DNA of 64,000 bases from Turicibacter bilis. Its GTDB lineage: Bacteria > Bacillota_I > Bacilli_A > MOL361 > Turicibacteraceae. How positions within the stretch are numbered: the first letter of the stretch is position 1; every line of letters begins with the position of its first letter. Positions 44,537-53,980 of this stretch are shown piece after piece. Location of the stretch: positions 1,217,001 to 1,281,000 of the forward strand of contig NZ_CP071249.1 of NCBI RefSeq assembly GCF_024499055.1, given 5' to 3'. A model generated the notes under the pieces. The model was not told where the DNA came from. It did no database searches and saw only the letters and a program-made list of their open reading frames with translations. The position numbers were made by a program, and so were the translations under genes.

Positions 44537-45100
44537 TTATAATTTCCCTACTAAGTCTAAGCTTGGTGTTAATGTTTCTTGTCCTGGTTTCCATTTTGCT
44601 GGACAGACTTGGTCACCGTGTGCTGCAACGAATTGTGCGGCTTGTACTTTACGTAATAATTCATCTGCGTCACGTCCGATTCCATTGTCATGGATTTCGT
44701 ATGCTTTGATGACACCTTCTGGATTGACAACAAAGCTTCCTCGTAACGCCATTCCTTCTTCTTCAATCATCACATCAAATCCACGAGTTAATTTTCCAGT
44801 TGGATCGGCTAACATTGGATACTTGATTTTTCCGATTGTTTCTGATGCATCTGCCCATGCTTTATGTACGAAGTGTGTATCTGTTGAGACTGAATAAACT
44901 TCACATCCAATTTCTTTGAATTGTTCGTATTTATCTGCTAAATCTCCTAATTCAGTTGGACAAACGAATGTGAAGTCCGCTGGATAGAATACATAGACTG
45001 CCCATTTTCCTTTTGCAGCTTCTGCTGTAAATTCTTTAAAATCTCCAGCTTGATAACCTTGAACTTTATAATCAACAACATGAGTACCAATTAATGACAT
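44537..45100 (-). CDS. ahpC: Alkyl hydroperoxide reductase subunit C (2-Cys peroxiredoxin)
   Basis: 187 residues, standard length. Peroxidatic cysteine in DFTFVCPTE near residue 47 and resolving cysteine in GDQVCPAKW near 166, with the GGLG/YF-type features of AhpC. It reduces peroxides in the cytoplasm and is recycled by an AhpF-type reductase. The reductase gene lies downstream but about 730 bases away and has its own promoter. Start ATG 45100 after AAGGAGG. Confidence 0.95.
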   Translation of the reverse strand: MSLIGTHVVDYKVQGYQAGDFKEFTAEAAKGKWAVYVFYPADFTFVCPTELGDLADKYEQFKEIGCEVYSVSTDTHFVHKAWADASETIGKIKYPMLADPTGKLTRGFDVMIEEEGMALRGSFVVNPEGVIKAYEIHDNGIGRDADELLRKVQAAQFVAAHGDQVCPAKWKPGQETLTPSLDLVGKL

Positions 45101-45128
45101 GTTAATTCCTCCTTATTAATTTTATAAG

Positions 45129-45177
45129 TAGTAATCATTACTGATATTATTATAGATTTGAATCTTAATAATGTCAA
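45129..45177 (-). promoter_or_regulatory. ahpC promoter with a PerR/Fur-like palindrome
   Basis: TTGACA (45172-45177) and TATAAT (45149-45154) are perfect consensus boxes, 17 bases apart. Just downstream TAGTAATCATTACTG (45129-45143) is a 7-1-7 palindrome close to the PerR box form (TTATAATnATTATAA). ahpC is a classical PerR target, so peroxide induction is likely. Confidence 0.75.
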
Positions 45178-45301
45178 TGGTATTTATAAATTTTTTTAGC
45201 TTCATCAGCAAATATATTATTTACTTCTTAAAATAAACTTATACGAAATAAAGCAGACGATGAGCTGATAAATGTTACTTTTATTGAACTCTTCATTTCA
45301 T

Positions 45302-45325
45302 AAAAAAAGTGGGAATCTCTCACTT
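45302..45325 (-). terminator. Terminator of the two-lipoprotein operon
   Basis: AAGTGAGAGATTCCCACTT on the minus strand forms an imperfect stem followed by seven T; it overlaps the stop codon. Confidence 0.7.
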
Positions 45326-45896
45326 ATAATTCAGTGATACTACCATCATCTCCGACAAAAAGAAGCAGGACAATTCCGTCTCCACCTTCTTTTTCTTGTA
45401 AGACTTTTGATTTTAAAGCCACATAATAACCAATTTGATCATCTCCATAATGCTCGTGATTATCGTCGTACATATAAATAATATCCTCATCATCTGTCCC
45501 ATAACGCTCCATCGCAAGTGCGACCGCATCGACAGCTGTAAATGTATGATGATGTGTCCCATCTTCACTGACTTCAACTTCACTCAAAACTTCTTTTAAT
45601 TCATTAATTCGGATGAGTTGTTCCTCAGTTCCAACAGGTCCATTTAATTCAGATAAAAATCCATTTAAGGCGACTTTCGCCGCATGTAATTCTTCTACCC
45701 CAACTAACATTTCGATATAAGTAATTTCTTCTTCAATTGTTGAATGACTTAAAGATTTTCCAACGGCTTGTGTTATCTCATCTAAACTTGTCGGTTGGAT
45801 TCCTGCCTCTTCTTGAATCTCTAAATCATTGGTACATGCCATTAAACTCATCGATGACAATAACATCAGGAATACTTTCGATAGACTCCGTTTCAT
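45324..45896 (-). CDS. Lipoprotein, unknown, second gene of a pair
   Basis: 190 residues; lipobox SLMACT, then an acidic helical region (about 35-105) and a C-terminal part beginning HHHTFTAVDAVALAMERYG that resembles a PepSY-like or lipoprotein sensor fold with YYVALKSKVLQE. GGAGG lies six bases before ATG. It follows the upstream lipoprotein gene by one base, so the two are coupled and may work together at the cell surface. Confidence 0.7.
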   Translation of the reverse strand: MKRSLSKVFLMLLSSMSLMACTNDLEIQEEAGIQPTSLDEITQAVGKSLSHSTIEEEITYIEMLVGVEELHAAKVALNGFLSELNGPVGTEEQLIRINELKEVLSEVEVSEDGTHHHTFTAVDAVALAMERYGTDDEDIIYMYDDNHEHYGDDQIGYYVALKSKVLQEKEGGDGIVLLLFVGDDGSITEL

Positions 45897-45897
45897 G

Positions 45898-46386
45898 TTA
45901 CTCCTCCATTTCTTGTTTTAAGCTAATTAACTCCTCTATTTCACTTTCAAACATTTTTAGTGTCCCCATTCGTTTTTCAATCAAGCGAATCAACTCTATG
46001 ATCTCTTTCATCTCCCGACTTTCTAAGGTACCACTCGCTAATTCTTTTACCTCGCTAAGTTTACCTTTAATGTATGCAACGGCCTCTTCTTTTACAAAGC
46101 TTGGCTCACTGTCAATTAAGTTTAAATCGGTCCATGCTAGTAATAAGTCATCAAATAACGTTAAGTCATCATATTCTAACATGTTTAAAAAGGCCTCTCC
46201 CTGCTCATACCAAATCTCATAACTTTTATTTGAACTTTCATCACTTGCAAGCTTTAATAAACCAACTGCCCGTTCATAAGACTTGTCTTCAAATGCATCT
46301 TTTGCTTCTTTAATCATCTGATTCGCTATTTTATTTCCACATCCAGCTAATAGCAAACAACAAAAAAGTAATAGATATCGTCTCAT
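45898..46386 (-). CDS. Lipoprotein, unknown, first gene of a pair
   Basis: 162 residues; signal ending LLLAGC. The mature part is helical, starting IANQMIKEAKDAFEDKSYER, with a tetratricopeptide-like pattern (AFxxxxYERAVGLLKLA), which suggests protein binding outside the membrane. Start ATG after GAGGGTGG. Coupled to the next lipoprotein gene. Confidence 0.7.
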   Translation of the reverse strand: MRRYLLLFCCLLLAGCGNKIANQMIKEAKDAFEDKSYERAVGLLKLASDESSNKSYEIWYEQGEAFLNMLEYDDLTLFDDLLLAWTDLNLIDSEPSFVKEEAVAYIKGKLSEVKELASGTLESREMKEIIELIRLIEKRMGTLKMFESEIEELISLKQEMEE

Positions 46387-46534
46387 TAAACCACCACCCT
46401 CGATAATACGAGAATATCACAAGACCAAATCAGAAATTTGCCATATCAGCACCAAAAAAATGGACTACTTCTGTCTTCTTTTAGCCAAGTTCGCTGCAAT
46501 CGCCAACGCTTTACAAACCTCCTTTTAGAAAGAC

Positions 46535-46570
46535 AAAAAAAGATGTAACCTCTTGTAGATTACATCTTTT
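46535..46570 (-). terminator. Terminator of the GGDEF gene
   Basis: AAAGATGTAA pairs with TTACATCTTT around CCTCTTGTAGA, T-run on the minus strand. The rest of 46387-46702 holds no supported gene. Confidence 0.8.
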
Positions 46571-46702
46571 GATGACACCATTTGTTATGATCTTGAAAAA
46601 ATTATCAGTTTTTTATTTTAATCATCTAAAAATAAAATGGACTCAAATCAATAAGTGCTTAGCATCTAAGATGACAAAAATGAAAATTTTTGTTGAACTA
46701 TC

Positions 46703-48625
46703 TTAATCAATATAAAACTTATCTTTTCCGTTCTTTTTAGCAATATAAAGTCGTTGATCGGCAGCTACATATAATTGATTAAAAGTATTAATTTCACTAG
46801 TCACTTTGGCACTTCCTATACTAATTGAAAGACCACAGCTTTCATAATACAGTTTAAATGTCTTTCGAATACGTTCAATTAATTGTGTTAATTTCGTTTC
46901 AAGGTGTTGTTTTGTCATATTACTTGGTAAAAATACAACAAATTCATCCCCTCCTAATCGCCCAACGATATCTTTTTCCCTAAATTCCGATTTAATCGCT
47001 TTAGCAAATAATTGCAGGACATAATCACCTTCCATATGACCTTTGGTGTCGTTAATCACTTTAAAATTATCTAAATCAAATAATAATAAAATCCCTACTT
47101 GATTAGTTGCTAAATAAGTGCTGACCATTTCATAAACTGCTAGTTTATTAAGCAATCCCGTTAAATAATCGGTTCGTGCCAACCGTCTAGATTCATCTAA
47201 TTCACACATCATATTCTGGCGTTCTAAAATCGTTGGTGTTACATCCTGAATGACACCATACCATTCATTTGCATCATCAAACATTGTTATTTTAACGTAT
47301 TTAGAATTGGGTAATTCATAAATATCTTGGTGCGATTCTAAAGGATTTTGTTTTAAAGTCGATAAAAATGCTCTAAATTTCTGACAATCACCTTTGATTT
47401 CATTAAAGGATTCCTGATCCAAGTTTAAGATATCACACGTGTTTTCTGTAATAAAAATTTGGTTTAAGTTTCCAATGTATTCAAATAAAACGATTGGTAA
47501 TTTAGTGACATCAATAATATGAATTAATTTATAGTTAAATGTCTTAATCATCTTAACACTTTGATTAATAGAATTTGCTATCTGTGATAATTCATAACTA
47601 CTCACCTCTCCTATTTCAATATCAAACTCACCCTTTTTGAATTCATTTAACGTTTGTAAAATTTGTTCAATATCTTGAATCAATTTTTTATTAATTAGAT
47701 AATTGATCAGTTTGATAACTAAAATGACCAATAACAAAGTAATCAAAGTCATAAATCCTATTAACCAAGCGATTTTACTATAAATGATTTGACTACTACT
47801 AGCGGCAATAAGAAGTAAATCATCATAGGCTTGAGTGACTAAATAATAAGTATCATTTCCAATTTTTAACCATTTTCCATCAGTGGAAGATTTCAATGAC
47901 TCTAGTTGATCTTTAAAACTAACTGAATTGCCCTCATAAGCAGCTGAATGACCAATTAAATCACCCGTATGACTATTTAATGCAAACAATAAATGACCTT
48001 CTATCATAGGTAATCTACTTAAAACAGTCCTAATGGATGCCTGATTCCAATAGCCTTTTAACCCCTCTGGACCAATTGAAATTTGAATAAAACCACAATG
48101 AGCTCGACATTTAACCCCAATATAACTGCTCTCTTCTTGATCAACTGTATTTTTTTGCATCTCTTGAACGTAACTTGCAGTTTCATCAGTTGAATCAATT
48201 AAAAAGAGAAATTCACGCGCCTGTGAAGAGGTATGGAAATCAAATCCTAACCGATTCTCGACGGAAGAGCCTATAATAATCCCCTCTTCACTAACGACTT
48301 CAAGCGCATCTACCGAAAGCGTATTAGCAATAGAAACTAATTTTTCTTGATTTTCAATAATATCCGGATTTTCAAATACCATTTCTTCAAAGGCCCGCGC
48401 TCTAATTAAATAATCTTGTTTTATTAGTTCTTCAAATTCTTCTAATTCGTTGTGTCTTTCATCTAATACGGATGTCGTTTGTAAAATCAAATGGTCTAAC
48501 AGGCCTCGTTGTTGGTTCATCATCACATAAAATTCAAACATACTATAAATTAAAATTAGAAATCCTCCACTAACGGATAACACAATTAACATATATCTTC
48601 GAAAAATATCCTTTATTTTTTTCAT
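46703..48625 (-). CDS. Membrane diguanylate cyclase (extracellular sensor, HAMP-like linker, GGDEF)
   Basis: 640 residues: membrane helix 12-34, extracellular sensor (about 35-282) of the Cache/CHASE kind, second helix 283-308, a linker, a PAS-like segment (about 365-455) and a C-terminal GGDEF domain. The active site GRLGGDEF is at 556-562 and an inhibitory I-site RxxD (REKD) lies five residues upstream, so product feedback is likely. It makes cyclic di-GMP from GTP at the membrane. Two EAL proteins that could degrade it are encoded just upstream on the same strand. Confidence 0.92.
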   Translation of the reverse strand: MKKIKDIFRRYMLIVLSVSGGFLILIYSMFEFYVMMNQQRGLLDHLILQTTSVLDERHNELEEFEELIKQDYLIRARAFEEMVFENPDIIENQEKLVSIANTLSVDALEVVSEEGIIIGSSVENRLGFDFHTSSQAREFLFLIDSTDETASYVQEMQKNTVDQEESSYIGVKCRAHCGFIQISIGPEGLKGYWNQASIRTVLSRLPMIEGHLLFALNSHTGDLIGHSAAYEGNSVSFKDQLESLKSSTDGKWLKIGNDTYYLVTQAYDDLLLIAASSSQIIYSKIAWLIGFMTLITLLLVILVIKLINYLINKKLIQDIEQILQTLNEFKKGEFDIEIGEVSSYELSQIANSINQSVKMIKTFNYKLIHIIDVTKLPIVLFEYIGNLNQIFITENTCDILNLDQESFNEIKGDCQKFRAFLSTLKQNPLESHQDIYELPNSKYVKITMFDDANEWYGVIQDVTPTILERQNMMCELDESRRLARTDYLTGLLNKLAVYEMVSTYLATNQVGILLLFDLDNFKVINDTKGHMEGDYVLQLFAKAIKSEFREKDIVGRLGGDEFVVFLPSNMTKQHLETKLTQLIERIRKTFKLYYESCGLSISIGSAKVTSEINTFNQLYVAADQRLYIAKKNGKDKFYID

Positions 48626-48650
48626 TTTTCAAGCCTCCGCTAGATTTAAA

Positions 48651-48795
48651 GATATCAGTCCGGATAAATTTTTCATGGTCGAAAAACTTCTAACTCTTCC
48701 CCTACCAGGGATAGAAGGCTAAGAGCTTCGCGACTTAGCGTAGGGAACCCACTAGCGTTGTTCTTCTTATCGAGAAGACAAACGTATTGGGATAA
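48651..48795 (-). repeat. Palindromic repeat array 5 with tail
   Basis: Minus strand: a unit with stem TCTTCTCGATAAGAAGA ending CGCTAGTGGG, a second (GTTCCCTACGCTAAGTCGCG..CTTAGCCTTC..CCTGGTAGGGG), then the tail CATGAAAAATTTATCCGGAC. The gap 48796-49046 holds nothing else that I recognise. Confidence 0.8.
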
Positions 48796-49046
48796 GTTCG
48801 AATAAATGAAAAACATTTCCGTTTCTATAGATCATATTCTTTTTTTACTTGTTAGATTAATAAAATAAGCTATATTAAACTATCTTTAAATGTAAATTCA
48901 ATCATGTAAAAGCTGTCGTCTACTTAAATCACCTTCTACAATTATAGTTTACCATTGCTAAATTAGAAATAAAAATTTCCTTTCATCACTCATGTTATTT
49001 TAAAGATTACCTTCTAGTGATTAGGAAAACGTTATTTAGAGATGAC

Positions 49047-50624
49047 TTATAAATCAAAGATTTGCTCAATTGATAATGGTTTATTATAATAATTCCCCTG
49101 AACATAAAGCTTTTCATTTTTAATCTGAGAAATGATTTGATGCTGAACCGAGTGTTCTACACCGTCTAGGATGACCGATTGATTTTTAATCAATGCGAGT
49201 TTATAAATCAATAAGACCACTTCCTCTTTAAGTGAATCAATCCCAATTCCTTCAATAAAAAGTTTATCTATCTTAATGATATCCACGTCTAATTGATGTA
49301 AAAGATCTAAGTTAGCATATTCTTTTCCAAATTCATCCATTGATATGATAAAACCAGCATGCTTTAATAGCTGAATATGATTCATAATCGTTTCTAAATC
49401 ATCCAATTTCAATCGTTCGACTAATTCTAAACATATTTTATTCATTCCTAAGTTAGATTGATTTAACTTTTTAATAACGCCTTTTACAAATTGTTGATTT
49501 TCAATATCATCAAATAAGCAATTAACTGAAATATAAAATGGTTGCTCTCTTACACAACGGCAGGTTTTTAACATATGATAATCTTTAATTACCTGATCAA
49601 TAATCCAAAAAGAAACATAAGATGACATTCCGTATTTCTCTATGTTAGACATCATTTTCATAGGTGAAATCATCTGTTGATTTTTACCGCGTAACCTCAA
49701 TAAACTTTCAAATCCTATGATTTGATTAGTTTTTGGATGATAAATGGGTTGATACTCAAGAAAATATCGACGTGCCATTAAATCTTTTTTTATTTGATTT
49801 CTCATAAACTTTCGTTTTAACGACGGGGAAATCACTAATAAAGGTGTAAATAAAGCGAAACCTACGATGATTTCATTCCAATAATCATCCCCTTCTATTG
49901 AATTACCAAAATATTCTTCTAATAATAATGTAATCGGATATTCTCCTTGTTTCATGAATTCCTCAATAACCCGATCAATCTCCTCGATAATCAACTCACT
50001 ATTTTCATTTCCTGCAATATATACATCTTGTCCATTAAATTCATAAACCAAATAATAATCAGAAGCTTTTATCAGGTTATCGACATATAAATCGATTTCT
50101 TTTTCTTCTAATTTCTTAACTAATGTGTGGTAATCTTTTTCATAATAGACAGTGACTTCAATTTGATTAGCTTTTAAAATCTCTAACACCTTGTTTGCAT
50201 TAGAATCTCCTCTCACTAATCCTAGTTTCAAATCTTTTCGTTCTTTTAGTTGGTTAAGACTTACTTCCTCAAGACTAAATAATCCAAAAATCTCCTTATT
50301 CGTCCAATTATGATTAAAAATAAATTGGTCTTTGAATTGGTTATTCATTGAAATCCCTAACATTAAATCAAGATCGCCAGAAACTAATTGATTCATGCCT
50401 TCCGATAACGGTAAGACAATGAATTCATAATCGAATGATAACTCATCTTCGAATAACTTCATTAAATCATAATAATATCCTTCCATCTCTCCTTCTTCGT
50501 TCACCATACAGTATGGCTCATACTCATAAACGCCTATTTTAACAAGATCAACCTCTTGTGCTTTAACAGAATGTAAAAAAATGAAAAAACTACCAATTAA
50601 ACATCCTATGATTTTCTTTTTAAT
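49047..50624 (-). CDS. Receptor-EAL protein (SBP_bac_3 sensor plus EAL), apparent ATT start
   Basis: 525 residues when begun at ATT 50624, which lies eight bases after GGAGG and restores a signal peptide (IKKKIIGCLIGSFFIFLHSV, then KAQE) missing from the ATG frame at 50507. Residues about 26-225 are a solute-binding sensor, followed by a membrane helix and an EAL domain (about 262-525). The EAL signature is ESLLR; N in SVNCLF, E in LELVER and K in IIKIDK are kept, but the DD motif is MDEFG. It may hydrolyse cyclic di-GMP in response to an external small molecule, or may be inactive. Paralogue of 50797-52404. Confidence 0.75.
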   Translation of the reverse strand: MKKKIIGCLIGSFFIFLHSVKAQEVDLVKIGVYEYEPYCMVNEEGEMEGYYYDLMKLFEDELSFDYEFIVLPLSEGMNQLVSGDLDLMLGISMNNQFKDQFIFNHNWTNKEIFGLFSLEEVSLNQLKERKDLKLGLVRGDSNANKVLEILKANQIEVTVYYEKDYHTLVKKLEEKEIDLYVDNLIKASDYYLVYEFNGQDVYIAGNENSELIIEEIDRVIEEFMKQGEYPITLLLEEYFGNSIEGDDYWNEIIVGFALFTPLLVISPSLKRKFMRNQIKKDLMARRYFLEYQPIYHPKTNQIIGFESLLRLRGKNQQMISPMKMMSNIEKYGMSSYVSFWIIDQVIKDYHMLKTCRCVREQPFYISVNCLFDDIENQQFVKGVIKKLNQSNLGMNKICLELVERLKLDDLETIMNHIQLLKHAGFIISMDEFGKEYANLDLLHQLDVDIIKIDKLFIEGIGIDSLKEEVVLLIYKLALIKNQSVILDGVEHSVQHQIISQIKNEKLYVQGNYYNKPLSIEQIFDL

Positions 50625-50654
50625 AACTAATCCCTCCTACTAGCGATAGCACCT

Positions 50655-50796
50655 TCAATCATAAACAACAATGACATAGGGAGAGCGAAATAGTTTTCAC
50701 ATCCTAAGAAGCAAGCTGAGTTGATGAGTCTTGTTATTAAAAAGACTAACCAAAATCCCGCTAAAAGATTTTCAACGATGAAAAACTATCCCCTAC
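50655..50796. other. Intergenic sequence with a decayed piece of the long hairpin element
   Basis: AATGACATAGGGAGAGCGAA at 50670 resembles GATGACAGGGAGAGCGAATC in the 15436 element, but the matching 3' arm is absent. Near 50785 ATGAAAAACTATCCCCTACT loosely resembles the repeat tail. Confidence 0.4.
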
Positions 50797-52404
50797 TTAG
50801 ATATCAATTAATTTAATTTCCTGTTTAAATAAGGGCTTGTAATAATAATAGCCCTGAACATGAATAAAGTCATAATGATGTTGTTGAATCGCTTGAATCT
50901 GTGTTTTAGTCTCTACCCCTTCTAGCACAACCATTTTATTTTTTATTTGTGAAACCCTAAAGATAAATTCAATCATCTCATTCTTAACAGGGTCTTCTTC
51001 AATTCCCTCGATTAAAAATTTATCTACTTTGATAATATTGGTATCTAGGCTTAATAATAAATCAAGATTTGAATATTCAGCACCGAAATCATCCATCGCA
51101 ATTTTAAATCCTGCCTGCTTTAATAGTGCCAAATTCTTAGCGACTCTAGGCATTTGATTCACTTTGACCCGCTCAATGATCTCTAAACAAATTTTATTTG
51201 GTCCTAAATTCGATTGCTGTAATATTTTTTGAGCTTGACGAATAAAACGACGATTTTCAATTTCACTTAAGGAAACATTAATGGAAATATAAAACTCACG
51301 ATTTTTTACACAATCATACGCTTTAATTTCATCATAATCTTGAATAGCTTTTTTTAAAATCCAAAGAGATATCTCTAAAAGCATCCCGTTTTCTTCGATT
51401 TCTGGAATAAACTGAAAAGGAGGAATCAGTTGCTTTTGATCATTATACAACCTTAATAAGCCCTCAAATCCCCGAATTTTCTCACTGTTTAGATGAACAA
51501 TCGGTTGGTATTGTAAAAGATAACGTTCTTTTTTCATATTCAATCGAATTTTTTGTTTAATCTTAAATCTTTTCCATATAACAATTAAAAACGGACTAAC
51601 TAAAAGTAATAAAACTAACAACCATGCTGCTAAACATCGCAACACCTGAGCGTTAACCTCTTCGGTTTCACTAAAATAACTAGCATACAGGTGTTCGATT
51701 GGATGATCTTCCCTCGTATAAAGTGTCGCGAGGGCATCATCTAGTTGATAGATTAATGATTTTTGTTCATTACTTGTCACGATAAAGACTTGATCACCTG
51801 TCATTTCATAAATTTTATCATATCCGGGTCTATCTAATTGGCTATAATGTGGAATAACATCCACTTTACCTGATTCAAATGATTGTTCAAGTTCTTTCCA
51901 ACTTTTAACTAAATAAGGTTCAACACTGATTCCCATGACTGAAAAAAGATCTAAAATGGTCTCTGTACTATGGCTACCTTCAATTAACCCAATCGTTTTC
52001 CCATTTAAATGCTCGATAGACGTCATGCCGGATAAAGGATTCGTGTAAAAACCAAATACTTCCTCTCCAATCGATCGTTGACTATAATTCATTTGGTTCA
52101 ATCGATCAGAAACTAAAGAAATACCAAACATCAAATCGATTTGTCCCTCTTTTAGCTGCTGTAATCCATCTGAAAAATCTGTGATAACATACTCATAACT
52201 AAAAGGTAGGACCTCTTGAATCAATAGTAGTAAATCGTGATAATACCCCTTTATATTTCCTGACTCATCGATATCATAATATGGACTCGTCTCGTAAAGA
52301 CCGATTTTCACTTTATCATCTTGCGCTTGTACTTTAAACGATATCGGTTGGATTAGTCCAATACTGATAATAAATCCAATCATTAATTTACCTATTAATC
52401 GCAT
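50797..52404 (-). CDS. Receptor-EAL protein (SBP_bac_3 sensor plus EAL)
   Basis: 535 residues: signal peptide (ending near VQAQ), extracellular solute-binding domain of the amino-acid type (about 28-235, with KIGLYETSPYYDID and GKTIGLIEGSHS), membrane helix (about 255-278) and EAL domain (about 290-535). Catalytic features are present: EGLLR in place of EALLR, NVS, LEIIER, MDDFG, IIKVDK, LEGVE and VQGYY. It should cleave cyclic di-GMP under control of an external ligand. The ATG at 52404 follows AGGAGGG; the one at 52428 precedes it. Confidence 0.88.
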   Translation of the reverse strand: MRLIGKLMIGFIISIGLIQPISFKVQAQDDKVKIGLYETSPYYDIDESGNIKGYYHDLLLLIQEVLPFSYEYVITDFSDGLQQLKEGQIDLMFGISLVSDRLNQMNYSQRSIGEEVFGFYTNPLSGMTSIEHLNGKTIGLIEGSHSTETILDLFSVMGISVEPYLVKSWKELEQSFESGKVDVIPHYSQLDRPGYDKIYEMTGDQVFIVTSNEQKSLIYQLDDALATLYTREDHPIEHLYASYFSETEEVNAQVLRCLAAWLLVLLLLVSPFLIVIWKRFKIKQKIRLNMKKERYLLQYQPIVHLNSEKIRGFEGLLRLYNDQKQLIPPFQFIPEIEENGMLLEISLWILKKAIQDYDEIKAYDCVKNREFYISINVSLSEIENRRFIRQAQKILQQSNLGPNKICLEIIERVKVNQMPRVAKNLALLKQAGFKIAMDDFGAEYSNLDLLLSLDTNIIKVDKFLIEGIEEDPVKNEMIEFIFRVSQIKNKMVVLEGVETKTQIQAIQQHHYDFIHVQGYYYYKPLFKQEIKLIDI

Positions 52405-52581
52405 CGTCTCCCTCCTATATTGCCCCATCTCTCATTTAAGCTTCATCGTTGACTCCTAATAAAAATCTTATTAAAAATAAAAATTTCTTATACCTATCTA
52501 TTATATAAATAGAAATGTATTTCACATTTTCTAATTCATCTCAGTACGTTAGTCTTTTTGATAGTAAGACAGACTATCGTC

Positions 52582-52770
52582 CAGGGGTCACCTACCATGC
52601 GCAGCATGTCTCCTCCTTTGGTAGGGAACGGGTCACCTGCCATGCACAGCATGTCTCCTCCTTTGGTAGGGAACAGGTCAGCTACCATTTTCTAGGGAAA
52701 TTTATCTACCGTTAGTAGGGCTTAAAAGTTTTCCGATATGAAAAACTTATCTGGACTTATATATATAATA
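52582..52770 (+). repeat. Palindromic repeat array 6: three units and tail
   Basis: Two near-identical units (GGGTCACCTACCATGCGCAG.. and GGGTCACCTGCCATGCACAG.., both ending CCTTTGGTAGGGAACxGG) and a third (CAGCTACCATTTTCTAGGGA..TAGTAGGGCTT). The tail GATATGAAAAACTTATCTGG is at 52735. Stems are CATGCGCAGCATG, CATGCACAGCATG and ATTTTCTAGGGAAAT. Confidence 0.88.
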
Positions 52771-53256
52771 CCTCCCGAAGTAGGATGGCAAGATCTCGTA
52801 TTTAGCATCTGACACAGATTATGGATAACTTCTCCTTATACTGAAAAAGTCTTCATGAGCCTTAAGTTTTTACTTGCTCTTTAACTTGACTGGTTTTGAT
52901 TCGGATACCATTCATTAAGGTAAAGATAGTCATCCTTTTTTTAAATTCATCACTCCTTCTCATCTGGATTCTTCCATACTATTATGAAGCTATGGATTTA
53001 AAACCATGAATCAAAAAACTCATCAATACATAATTTTACATAAATTAACACACCACTTCTTCTAAAAATACCACCAACATATACCAAAATCAATAGTAAA
53101 AAAATATTTTTTTCTTATCATCTGATTTACTATTTACAAAGCAAAAAAATTTTAAATCTAATGAACCAGACTGAGTGATTGGATTCAGATGATAGAAAGA
53201 CTGACACTAATGGCGTTAAAAATTTATCACCACTTATATATCAAGAGAGAAATAGA
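52771..53256. other. Gene-free region before IS66 copy D
   Basis: No supported gene. At 53216-53243 TTAAAAATTTATCACCACTT followed by ATATATCA is a solitary, diverged tail motif next to the IS66 left end. Confidence 0.45.
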
Positions 53257-53342
53257 GTAAGCGGGTAATATAAACCTGTCTATTTTGACCTCCAACTTTG
53301 AGCTAAAATGAAGCTATCAAAGAAAAGGAGGTCAATTTTTTT

Positions 53343-53522
53343 ATGAAAGAAAATCCGATCATTGTTCCTGTTCAGTTAAATCAACCTGCCTCTGATCAGC
53401 CCTATACTGATACCCCTTCATGTTACTTCAAAATAAACGATGCTGAAGCGACGTTTTATAATGGAGTTGATAAACATATCTTACATGCCGTTTTAGCGGA
53501 GATGTCTAAACATGCTCGTTAA
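53343..53522 (+). CDS. IS66 first small frame (TnpA-like), copy D
   Basis: 59 residues from ATG 53343, preceded by AAAGGAGG: MKENPIIVPVQLNQPASDQP, then CYFKINDAEATFYNGVDKHI and a basic end. It corresponds to the short accessory frame that precedes tnpB in Firmicute IS66 elements and may help in DNA binding. The tnpB ATG (53512) overlaps its end by eleven bases. Copy B carries the same frame destroyed by early stops. Confidence 0.7.
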   Translation: MKENPIIVPVQLNQPASDQPYTDTPSCYFKINDAEATFYNGVDKHILHAVLAEMSKHAR

Positions 53523-53917
53523 TTTCTCGAATGTTCAAAACATATTCATTCCCTACCAGTGGAGGAGATATTTACTTCGTAAATGGTAGGTGACCCATCG
53601 TTTGTGGTCACACAGATATGCGCTGTGGCATTGATGGACTAGCAGGTATCATCACAGACAAGTATAATCTTGATTTATTTAACGATGCCCTTTTCCTATT
53701 TTGTGGACGAAAAAAAGACCGATTCAAAGCCCTTTATTGGGATAAAGACGGTTTTATCTTATTATATAAACGGATTGAGAAGGGTAACCTTCAATGGCCA
53801 CGAAACCAAGAAGAAGTCAAAAAATTAACGAGTCAGGAGCTTCGTTGGCTACTTGAAGGCTTATCTATCCAACAACCTAAAGCCATTAAACCAGCTCAAA
53901 CAGGATGTCTGATTTAA
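53512..53917 (+). pseudogene. tnpB: IS66 TnpB, copy D, interrupted by a 49-bp repeat
   Basis: Starts MLVNFSNVQNIFI and resumes after the insertion with CGHTDMRCGIDGLAGIITDK. Insertion 53550-53598 breaks the frame after eleven or twelve codons. Without it the protein would be 118 residues, like copy B. Confidence 0.9.
53550..53598 (-). repeat. 49-bp palindromic repeat inserted in tnpB copy D
   Basis: Minus strand GGTCACCTACCATTTACGAA onward to CCACTGGTAGGGAATG, stem CATTTACGAAGTAAAT. The plus-strand flanks CATATTCAT and CGTTTGTGG join to the uninterrupted form seen in copy B (CATCTTCATCGTCTGTGG) after removal of exactly 49 bp. Confidence 0.92.
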
Positions 53918-53980
53918 ATCATTATAAAATGGTAATAAAACCTGTATTTTCTATTTGATTTTGGGCATACTAAGCCTAAC

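Noticed and set aside
46480-46525. Very short minus-strand frame after AAAGGAGG near the GGDEF terminator
   Set aside because: No proper start codon at the right distance; at most about 13 residues from a TTG.
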